DNA of 7,790 nt, from contig CAIRMY010000231.1 of the NCBI GenBank assembly GCA_903879775.1, positions 1-7,790 of the forward strand, read 5' to 3'. The position numbers and the translations under genes were made by a program. Source of the DNA: an uncultured Bacteroidota bacterium (lineage in GTDB: Bacteria > Bacteroidota > Bacteroidia > NS11-12g > UBA955). Within the stretch, counting starts at the first letter, position 1, and the number at the start of each line of letters is the position of its first letter. A model generated the notes under the pieces. That model worked only from the letters and a program-made list of their open reading frames with translations. It was not told the origin of the DNA and made no database searches. Positions 1-5,948 of this stretch are shown one piece after another.

Positions 1-45
1 AGAAAAGAAAAGAAAGAAAGTGTGAATCCCTTTCCAGAAATGTAA
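1..45. other. Purine-rich tract downstream of the DUF3078 gene
   Basis: Bases 1-20 are a simple A/G tract built from AAAAG and AAAG units. They lie just past the stop codon of the minus-strand DUF3078 gene, so its transcript would carry a U/C-rich 3' tail here. A 5-bp inverted repeat (GAAAG at 16-20, CTTTC at 30-34) precedes that tail on the minus strand. This could be a weak terminator, but the stem is too short to call one. No gene is visible in these bases. Confidence 0.3.
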
Positions 46-1044
46 TCAATACATTCTGCCTAGGTTGATGGCCAATCCAACCCCTAAAACTTGCATGAAT
101 TGAATTCTAGGTCCCCTTCTTCCGTTAGCATCGTCGAAAAGAACATCATCATCATATTTTAGGTTTAGAATAATATTCGTTGATATGTATTCATTCAACT
201 TAATATTGATATCATTTTGAATATTCACATCAATTCGAGATGCATTTCTGAGGTAATTGTTAAACAACTCCAAAGTAGATTGAATGCTAATATTTTTGAG
301 GACCCTCGGCTCAAAGAACTGCAATTTAATATATCCACCCATTTCAACCATGTGTTTCGCCGCATTGTTCAAATATTTACCCGTTACATAATCATACTCC
401 GCAGGTGTTATTCCACCTACACCCATATTTGCTAAAGTTTGATCATTTACAATGATATTCTTGCTTGAAATAGGGCCTATGAAAACACTTAACTTAGGAC
501 TCGGGTTGTAGTCAATTCCTAATGAAGATATAAATGTAGCTGGGGCAAAGAAGTTTGAAGCTTTAAAATCGATCAATTGGTCTTCGATAGAATTATATCC
601 GGGTTGAAATTGAGTTGAACATGATGTAATGATTGTATAGTACCAACTTTTTCTAGCTTTCAAACCTAGTTTTGTTGAAAACGAAATACGGTCATCATTT
701 TTATACCATTCAGAAGAATTTCCTTGTAAAGACAAACCATAATTTACATCAAAAACATTTTGCCAACTGATTGTTTGATTCATGTAACCCAAATTCAAAT
801 TTAAACCGGTGGTGAGTGAAATTGAATTAATTCCACCTTGTTGCCAATTTGAAAATTGACTTTGGTTTGTAGAAATGGTGGAAGTTCCAAAAAACGACCA
901 TTTGCCGGTTGTGTCTCGTTGCCTAACTTTTTTAACCTTTTCAGGCTTGATTTGAGCAATTGAATCGCCCTGGGAATACGAATATTCTGTGAGGCAAAAA
1001 ATCATAACGAGGGCAATGATAAATTTTAGTCCTTTGATTTGCAT
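46..1044 (-). CDS. DUF3078 domain-containing protein, probable outer-membrane beta-barrel
   Basis: This is a 332-residue protein of the Bacteroidota-specific DUF3078 family, whose biochemical function is not established. The N-terminus (MQIKGLKFIIALVMIFCL, then a polar stretch ending SYSQ) is a Sec signal peptide, probably cut near residue 25. The mature protein opens with the family's typical segment at about 48-110: WSFFGTSTIS, QFSNWQQGG, then alternating polar/hydrophobic strands with WQNVFDVNYG. Other family-like blocks are DDRISFSTKLGLKA, WYYT, TQFQPGYN, FFAPATFISSLGIDYNP and the well conserved IVNDQTLANMGVGG. Amphipathic strands and a terminal aromatic residue (GLAINLGRMY) suggest an outer-membrane barrel; this is inference. 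The ATG at 1042-1044 is the natural start because it directly precedes the signal peptide; the leader is A/T-rich without a Shine-Dalgarno. The gene is transcribed away from the secreted-protein operon, and no functional link to it can be shown. Confidence 0.9.
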   Translation of the reverse strand: MQIKGLKFIIALVMIFCLTEYSYSQGDSIAQIKPEKVKKVRQRDTTGKWSFFGTSTISTNQSQFSNWQQGGINSISLTTGLNLNLGYMNQTISWQNVFDVNYGLSLQGNSSEWYKNDDRISFSTKLGLKARKSWYYTIITSCSTQFQPGYNSIEDQLIDFKASNFFAPATFISSLGIDYNPSPKLSVFIGPISSKNIIVNDQTLANMGVGGITPAEYDYVTGKYLNNAAKHMVEMGGYIKLQFFEPRVLKNISIQSTLELFNNYLRNASRIDVNIQNDINIKLNEYISTNIILNLKYDDDVLFDDANGRRGPRIQFMQVLGVGLAINLGRMY

Positions 1045-1179
1045 AAATTCAAATACAATGTTATTGCTTAAAACGGAGAATTACAAACTTTATATATTGT
1101 CATGCTATTGTAATATTTCAAAGTCGCCACAACTAATTTGCCAAAAAGGTAGTCAATTTGAACAGTGAATGAACATATA
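1045..1179. promoter_or_regulatory. Divergent intergenic region, presumed promoters for both flanking genes
   Basis: This AT-rich gap separates the minus-strand DUF3078 gene from the plus-strand secreted-protein gene, so both promoters should lie in it. Against the Bacteroidota pattern (TTTG, 17-23 bases, TAnnTTTG) I find only one-mismatch -7 candidates: TCAATTTG at 1153-1160 on the plus strand and AAAGTTTG at 1091-1084 on the minus strand. Neither has a TTTG at the right distance; for the minus-strand candidate the nearest is 27 bases upstream. A 7-bp inverted repeat, ATTACAA (1080-1086) and TTGTAAT (1108-1114), lies between them and could be an operator or chance. The location is supported by gene arrangement, not by a clear consensus. 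Confidence 0.4.
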
Positions 1180-3978
1180 ATGCAAGAGCAAATACCCTTT
1201 ACTAAAAAAAACTATCATAAATTATTGTTTTTTTTAGTTTTTTCAGTTTTACTACCTTCTATTTTATTGTCGCAATCGGTTTGTAACAACGCAATGACAA
1301 AAAAATATGTTACGCTTACTGAAAAAATTGCTGGGACTGCTAAATTAACTGCAATTACAAGTCATAGTGTGGTTACTGTACCAGGTGGATTTTGGATGTC
1401 TGGTGTGGCAACTTTGGCAGGTGGAAATGTAGAGTTTTTTTATGCAAAAGCGAACGATACTGGAAAATTATTGTACTTTAAAACACTTGGTCTATCTACA
1501 AATGAAGGTGGATTTTCTATTAGGCTTGCAGCAACCCCATCTGGTGGAATTATTATAACCGGACAAAACGCTGACAATACAATTTCGGCAAACCTTGGAG
1601 CAATTGTTTCTATAGATAACCAAGGCTCTGTAAAATGGTATCGAAAAACACCAAGTGCAGGAAATAACGGTGTCCTTGATGCAATTAGATGTGTAACTGT
1701 TGATCCCAATGGAGACGTCATTGTTGCAGGAGATGCTCAACAATATTCAAAATTAAATTACTCTAGGGTATTGGTTGCCAAGCTAGACAGTAATGGAAAC
1801 TCTATATTTATCAATCAGGTAAACATGTCGATTAGTGGAAATAATCAACAGGCACATCCAACACAAATTATATCCTCTCCTTTTGGTTATTTAATTGGAG
1901 GTTGGATGACCAACAATGTGAATCCCTTCTTACTGTTGATAAACAAAAGTACTGGAGCGGCTATAAACTCAATATATCTTGCAGGAACTAGCAATCATAG
2001 TCCTGATAAAATACTCTTTACCCCATCAGGAAAAGTATATTTAGTTGGTTTCACGAATAAAAATGGCACTCCAGATGGTTGGGCTGCGGCGGTCAATATA
2101 ACTACTGGAACAATATTATGGCAAAAAGGAATTGCAACTACAGGAGGGGCAAATGACTATTTTAACCACGCATATTTAGATAAGAATATTCTCTATATGT
2201 CTATGCAAACAAATGGACTTGGCGGTGGTGGCTTGAGACAGGGATTTGTTGGAATTGATACAAATGGAACATTAAGTTCGGGGAATTCCATTTATTTTGG
2301 AACCCGTCGTTTTAATACATCAAATGCAGGAATGGACTTTGATGTTCTAAAAACCAACGGAACGGTGTTTTTTGGTCAAGATAACGGAGCAACAGGCGTT
2401 CGCTTAAATTTCGCTATTATGAGTCCATGTTCAACTGCGAGTTGCGCCAATCATACTCAAAATTACACCACATTCAATACGACCTTAGTCGCAGCAGCGG
2501 TAACAGCTACAGATGTTACGCAAGGTTCCCTTACAACTCACTCCCCAACAATTACAGTGATTCCATTTAATGAAAACATTGAATGTCGTCAAGCATGTGT
2601 TAAACCTAAAAACTTACTCGCTGATACTTCCTTAATATGCAAATCAACAGGAACACTCACAGTGAATCCATTACAAACCATTACAACATGCACATATCTT
2701 TGGGATGATAACGATGCTAACTGCGCGAAAAATTTCACAACCGCTGGAACTTATTACCTAACAACTACCAACAGCTGCGCTAGTATAATAGACACTCTCG
2801 TGGTGGTTGCGGGAGACTTCCCTAAATCGCCTTCTTTTAAAGATACAACTTACTGTACTACGGGTTGGAGTTTATATAAAAACATAGCTCAAACTGGATG
2901 TACATATATTTGGGACAATGCAAGTACAAAAAGCTACAGAACATTTACAAATCCAGGGAAATTCTGGGTTGAAACCACAAATTCTTGCGGTAAAAGAATA
3001 GATACAATCACCATAAAACAAGGTGTTGTAATTCTGATGCCTCCAAAATTAAAAGATACCGGAATATGTATTGGTGAAACCATCATTGTAAACATTACAC
3101 CTAAATTATATCATACATATTTGTGGGATGATGGTGACACAAATGCCAGCAGAGGTTTCAATTTTTCAGGTACAAAATACCTAACTGTTAAAACTGCATG
3201 CGACGAAAAATATGACTCATTTAACATAGTTCTAAGAAAGAAACCTATTAAAGCACCAATTAAAGACACTGTTTTCTGCACGAGACCAATTTTATATACT
3301 GTAAACGCTACGCAGCCAAACTGTAATTATGCTTGGGGCGATGGAAGCACATCACCAATTAAATCGTTTACTTATGAGGGGAAATGGTGGTTATTAACTT
3401 CAAATAGATGCGGAAACCGCATGGATTCAATTCAAATATTTAAAGATACTACTCCTGTTAAGGTATTAAACAATGATGAATATTTCTGCTTAGGTCAACC
3501 GCTTGTAATCAAAGCAGCTCAACCATTCACTGGTAAATTCAATTATGTTTGGAGCAATGGAGACAAAGGTCCAGAAACAATTGTTCCATATTCAGCGAAC
3601 ATTTCGCTCATTACTTCTAATGCTTGTGGCAGTAGAACAGACTTTGTAAATGTAAATAGTTACCGTTGCGATTGTGATTTTTACGTTCCAAATGCCTTCA
3701 CACCAGGAAATGCAGATAATTTAAATGATGGATGGTACCCTAGATTTGACTGCCAAGTCAAAACCGGTTACTATTCAATTTTTAACCGTTGGGGCGAAAC
3801 CATCGTGGATAAGAAAAACGTATTTGAACCTTGGGATGGAAGGACAGCAGATGGAACATTGGTTCCTGATGGAATTTATGCATACCTCATTCACGGACTT
3901 TACGAGAATACCGTAACTGGTACCAGAACCTTTGATCAATTTGGTGATTTAACCATTTTATCAGGTAAAAAACCTTAA
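1180..3978 (+). CDS. Secreted modular protein with propeller, five Ig/PKD-like modules and T9SS type B sorting domain
   Basis: This 932-residue protein should be exported by Sec and then across the outer membrane by the type IX system. Residues 1-32 are a signal peptide (Lys-rich n-region, hydrophobic core LLFFLVFSVLL, likely cut near SQ-S). Residues about 60-415 contain seven spaced repeats of the form TPSGG-hydrophobic-G followed by strand-D-x-x-G-x-hydrophobic-W, 48-58 residues apart, as in a beta-propeller. Residues 416-480 are a Cys-containing linker. Residues 481-829 hold five tandem modules of about 70 residues (YLWDDG, then NSCG). Residues 830-932 match the gliding-motility-associated C-terminal (CHU_C) domain: VPNAFTPG, FNRWGE (868-873), PWDGR (884-888), VPDGIYAY. 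No catalytic motif is seen; a surface binding or adhesion role is inferred. I start at ATG 1180 because it directly precedes the signal peptide; an in-frame GTG at 1165 would add five residues (MNEHI), and ATG 1169 is out of frame. It likely forms an operon with the gene 22 bp downstream. Confidence 0.9.
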   Translation: MQEQIPFTKKNYHKLLFFLVFSVLLPSILLSQSVCNNAMTKKYVTLTEKIAGTAKLTAITSHSVVTVPGGFWMSGVATLAGGNVEFFYAKANDTGKLLYFKTLGLSTNEGGFSIRLAATPSGGIIITGQNADNTISANLGAIVSIDNQGSVKWYRKTPSAGNNGVLDAIRCVTVDPNGDVIVAGDAQQYSKLNYSRVLVAKLDSNGNSIFINQVNMSISGNNQQAHPTQIISSPFGYLIGGWMTNNVNPFLLLINKSTGAAINSIYLAGTSNHSPDKILFTPSGKVYLVGFTNKNGTPDGWAAAVNITTGTILWQKGIATTGGANDYFNHAYLDKNILYMSMQTNGLGGGGLRQGFVGIDTNGTLSSGNSIYFGTRRFNTSNAGMDFDVLKTNGTVFFGQDNGATGVRLNFAIMSPCSTASCANHTQNYTTFNTTLVAAAVTATDVTQGSLTTHSPTITVIPFNENIECRQACVKPKNLLADTSLICKSTGTLTVNPLQTITTCTYLWDDNDANCAKNFTTAGTYYLTTTNSCASIIDTLVVVAGDFPKSPSFKDTTYCTTGWSLYKNIAQTGCTYIWDNASTKSYRTFTNPGKFWVETTNSCGKRIDTITIKQGVVILMPPKLKDTGICIGETIIVNITPKLYHTYLWDDGDTNASRGFNFSGTKYLTVKTACDEKYDSFNIVLRKKPIKAPIKDTVFCTRPILYTVNATQPNCNYAWGDGSTSPIKSFTYEGKWWLLTSNRCGNRMDSIQIFKDTTPVKVLNNDEYFCLGQPLVIKAAQPFTGKFNYVWSNGDKGPETIVPYSANISLITSNACGSRTDFVNVNSYRCDCDFYVPNAFTPGNADNLNDGWYPRFDCQVKTGYYSIFNRWGETIVDKKNVFEPWDGRTADGTLVPDGIYAYLIHGLYENTVTGTRTFDQFGDLTILSGKKP
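1201..1238. repeat. 12-bp perfect inverted repeat in signal-peptide codons
   Basis: The arms ACTAAAAAAAAC (1201-1212) and GTTTTTTTTAGT (1227-1238) are exact reverse complements separated by 14 bases. They lie 21 bases after the ATG and include A8 and T8 runs, with more T residues to 1243. In mRNA they could form an A-U-dominated hairpin early in the message. The runs encode the Lys-Lys and Phe-Phe residues expected in a signal peptide, so the symmetry may be partly accidental. Confidence 0.6.
2620..3666 (+). repeat. Five tandem about-70-residue Ig/PKD-like modules (coding repeat)
   Basis: Within the type B cargo protein, five diverged modules begin at 2620, 2839, 3052, 3262 and 3469, with lengths of about 73, 71, 70, 69 and 66 residues. 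Each opens with a (K/A/N)D-x-x-x-C segment, has a central strand of the form C-x-Y-x-W-(D/G/S)-(D/N), then G-(T/K)-(Y/F/W), and closes with (N/T)-(S/A/R)-C-(G/A/D) followed by D-(T/S/F) and a final strand. The opening and closing Cys recur in all five and could form one disulfide per module in the oxidising extracellular space. Modules 1, 2 and 4 have a third Cys before the central strand. The DNA itself is well diverged, so the duplication is old. Confidence 0.85.
3667..3975 (+). other. T9SS type B sorting domain (gliding motility-associated C-terminal/CHU_C type)
   Basis: This is the last 103 residues of the first cargo protein. Visible family signatures are CDCDFYVPNAFTPGNAD near its start, the central strand Y-x-x-x-FNRWGE, the EPWDGR turn, and VPDGIYAYLIHG followed by a closing strand. 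In known systems this domain directs type IX export of proteins such as SprB-like adhesins and is often not cleaved in the same way as type A signals. Whether this protein stays on the surface or is released cannot be read from the sequence. Confidence 0.9.
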
Positions 3979-4000
3979 ACTAAAAAACTAAACTAACTAT
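3979..4000 (+). promoter_or_regulatory. A-rich translation leader with ACTA-type repeats between the two cargo genes
   Basis: The 22 bases between the TAA of the first cargo gene and the ATG of the second contain four ACTA units, no G, and therefore no Shine-Dalgarno. A-rich, G-free leaders are common in Bacteroidota, where initiation relies on unstructured A-rich sequence. The spacing leaves little room for a separate promoter or terminator and favours co-transcription. Confidence 0.5.
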
Positions 4001-5869
4001 ATGAAACTATCTAATTTTAAGTTCTCTAATTTGCTCATTTTATTTTTTGCAATTTCGGGAACAACATTTGGTCAAGCAGAACTCAAAACCGAGGATTTAG
4101 AAACAAATGCATTTCCACCAACAGGTTGGGCAGGCGTTGGAAACATTAACTTATGGAGCAGAAGAACTGGTGCCCAAACAAATCCAACTTGCTCTCCAAA
4201 TGGCGGAAGCGGATTAATGCGATTTGCAGCAAGATCAGCTTTTGGTGCAGGTACTCAACAAACAATTTCATCTCCATTGATGGATTTGACTGCAAGAGCT
4301 GGTGGGAATTCTTACTTTAGCTTTTACATTTATAGAGATACCATTTTCAACCAAGCAGATAGTTTAACCATTTTTATAAACACCAGTAGATCTTTAACTG
4401 GCGCAAAAAGGCTTGGAGTTGTGGCTCGCTATGCTAAATTAAACCTTCCAGATATTGTTACCGAAGGTTGGCAGAAATATTCTTTTGCCATTCCAGCCAG
4501 TTATACAGGTGCAACCAACTACATTCTAATACAAGGTACTGCTCGAAGTAGCGGCAATAATGGTGGCAATGTTTTCTTAGATGATTTTGAATGGCAACAT
4601 TTTCCAACTTATTGTTCTGGTACTCCAAATTCAGGCTCAATTACTGCATTCCCTACAAAAATTTGCGCAGCAAATGGTCAAGCTACCTTTACAATTGCCG
4701 GCAATACTTCAAGTTATGGAACATCCATACAATGGCAAGCTGCAACCACTGCCACTGGCACATACAATAATTTTGGAACTGGAACCAATCCAGCAACTGG
4801 AAATTTAACTGGAACTCGTTTTATTCGAGCAATCATCACTTGCTCAAAATCAGGGGAATCTGATACAACTGATTATATTGAAGTCAAAACAAATGCTGGA
4901 GTTGCTCCTACATTAACCGTTACTCCAACCTTTGGCAGTATTTGCCCAGGTGGAAACCCAGCGAAATTGGTTGCTACAGCATCCGGGAATTCTACATTGG
5001 CTTGGACGCCTTCAACCGGTTTAAATACAACAACTGGCGATACAGTTTATGCTTCGCCAACTGCATCAACTGGATACACCGTAACTGCTACTGATACAGT
5101 AGGTTGTGTAGCAACTAGAAATGTGAATGTTGTTTTAGCTACAAATCCAAATGTAACATTAACATTCACCGATTCAAATGTATGCGCTGGAGATTCAGTG
5201 CGAGTGACTGCAGCAGCGGGTGGGTTTGGCAATCAATATTTATGGTCTAATGGAAAAACAACGGCTGCAACTTTTGCGAAAGCCAGCGGAACAACACAAT
5301 ACAATGTGAAAGTGACCAATAATCAAGGTTGTTCTTCAACCAAATACCAAAATTTCTATGAAGTCATTAAAGTAAAAGCAAGTTTTTCTTACACACAAAA
5401 TGGATTTTCATTTGACTTTAAAAATCTTTCAACCGGTGGTAAAGATTTTCATTGGTTCTTTGGCGATGGAGATGAAAACTTCCAAGAAAACCCAACACAT
5501 ACATATAGCAAAGCAGGACCAGTAGAAGTATTGTTTATTGTAAATTCACCTCCATGCGGCGGTGATACTTTCCGCCAATACATCAATCCGCAGCCACCTG
5601 CTTCATCATCTGCAAACAAATATTTATTGTCGGGTGTATCTGTTTTCCCAAATCCTGCAAATGATCAATTAAATATCTTCATACCTCAGGAATTCGGAAA
5701 TGCAAATATTCTAATCAGAAATGCTCAAGGTCAATTGATCACATCTAAAAATGTATCAACTTCAAGAGAAGTGCTATTAAATACCAAAAATATTAGCAGT
5801 GGATTCTACTTTGTAGATGTGATTGCAAATGGACAAAAAGATACATATAAAGTTCAAATTAGTCATTGA
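4001..5869 (+). CDS. Secreted multidomain protein with jelly-roll, Ig-like and PKD domains and T9SS type A sorting domain
   Basis: This is a 622-residue type IX cargo protein. The signal peptide spans about 1-24 (MKLSNFKFSNLLILFFAISG, cut near TTFG-QA). Residues about 28-200 resemble the MAM/choice-of-anchor-J jelly-roll: ETNAFPPTGWAG, LWSRRTG, SSPLMDLT, YFSFYIYRD, EGWQKYSFAIPA and the closing VFLDDFEW (191-198). Three Ig-like domains follow at about 204-297, 302-380 and 381-458, the last two marked by ICPGG/VCAGDS openings and GYTV or QYNVKVTN strands. Residues about 459-532 form a PKD domain with W485-FFGDGDE and PTHTYSKAG. Residues about 541-622 are the type A sorting domain (VFPNPANDQ, ILIRNAQGQ, ISSGFYFVDV, terminal YKVQISH). 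No catalytic motif is recognised; binding or adhesion is inferred. The ATG at 4001 directly precedes the signal peptide. It is the second gene of a probable two-gene operon ending at the palindromic terminator. Confidence 0.92.
   Translation: MKLSNFKFSNLLILFFAISGTTFGQAELKTEDLETNAFPPTGWAGVGNINLWSRRTGAQTNPTCSPNGGSGLMRFAARSAFGAGTQQTISSPLMDLTARAGGNSYFSFYIYRDTIFNQADSLTIFINTSRSLTGAKRLGVVARYAKLNLPDIVTEGWQKYSFAIPASYTGATNYILIQGTARSSGNNGGNVFLDDFEWQHFPTYCSGTPNSGSITAFPTKICAANGQATFTIAGNTSSYGTSIQWQAATTATGTYNNFGTGTNPATGNLTGTRFIRAIITCSKSGESDTTDYIEVKTNAGVAPTLTVTPTFGSICPGGNPAKLVATASGNSTLAWTPSTGLNTTTGDTVYASPTASTGYTVTATDTVGCVATRNVNVVLATNPNVTLTFTDSNVCAGDSVRVTAAAGGFGNQYLWSNGKTTAATFAKASGTTQYNVKVTNNQGCSSTKYQNFYEVIKVKASFSYTQNGFSFDFKNLSTGGKDFHWFFGDGDENFQENPTHTYSKAGPVEVLFIVNSPPCGGDTFRQYINPQPPASSSANKYLLSGVSVFPNPANDQLNIFIPQEFGNANILIRNAQGQLITSKNVSTSREVLLNTKNISSGFYFVDVIANGQKDTYKVQISH
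5621..5866 (+). other. T9SS type A C-terminal sorting domain
   Basis: This covers about the last 82 residues of the second cargo protein. VSVFPNPANDQLNIFIP at residues 546-562 is the classic opening, followed by the strand ILIRNAQGQLI, then LNTKNISSGFYFVDVIANG and the terminal strand KDTYKVQISH. In studied systems this class of domain is recognised by the type IX translocon and usually removed by the PorU sortase, which attaches the protein to surface lipopolysaccharide. That fate here is inferred from the family. Confidence 0.92.
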
Positions 5870-5890
5870 TATTTTTTTGTAATATCTTTT

Positions 5891-5932
5891 AAAAAGAAAC
5901 CCCCTCTTAAATTTAAGAGGGGGTTTCTTTTT
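5891..5932. terminator. Bidirectional intrinsic terminator (perfect 42-bp palindrome)
   Basis: Two perfectly complementary 21-base arms (5891-5911 and 5912-5932) abut with no unpaired centre. The core is CCCCC/GGGGG flanked by A-rich and T-rich ends. On the plus strand, GGGGGTTTC is followed by a run of six T, and the minus strand reads nearly the same. It lies 21 bases after the stop of the plus-strand cargo gene and 16 bases after the stop of the convergent beta-barrel gene, so it can end both transcripts. Confidence 0.93.
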
Positions 5933-5948
5933 TGGATTGACTTTAAAA

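Noticed and set aside
16..34. Rho-independent terminator for the DUF3078 gene
   Set aside because: The stem is only 5 bp (GAAAG/CTTTC) around a 9-base loop, too weak to call despite the U/C-rich tail on the minus strand.
217..435. Plus-strand open frame of 72 codons
   Set aside because: It lies wholly inside the DUF3078 gene on the opposite strand, has no recognisable domain and no leader, and is best explained as a shadow frame.
1080..1114. 7-bp inverted repeat ATTACAA/TTGTAAT as an operator
   Set aside because: Seven AT-rich base pairs across a 21-base spacer in an AT-rich intergenic gap are expected by chance; no second copy or known regulator supports it.
1440..1743. Two minus-strand open frames inside the type B cargo gene
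   Set aside because: They overlap the propeller-coding region, which has consistent protein repeats on the plus strand; nothing in either translation is recognisable.
2620..3666. CRISPR array or recent DNA-level tandem duplication
   Set aside because: The similarity is visible only in the protein; the DNA units are diverged and differ in length, so this is a protein domain repeat.
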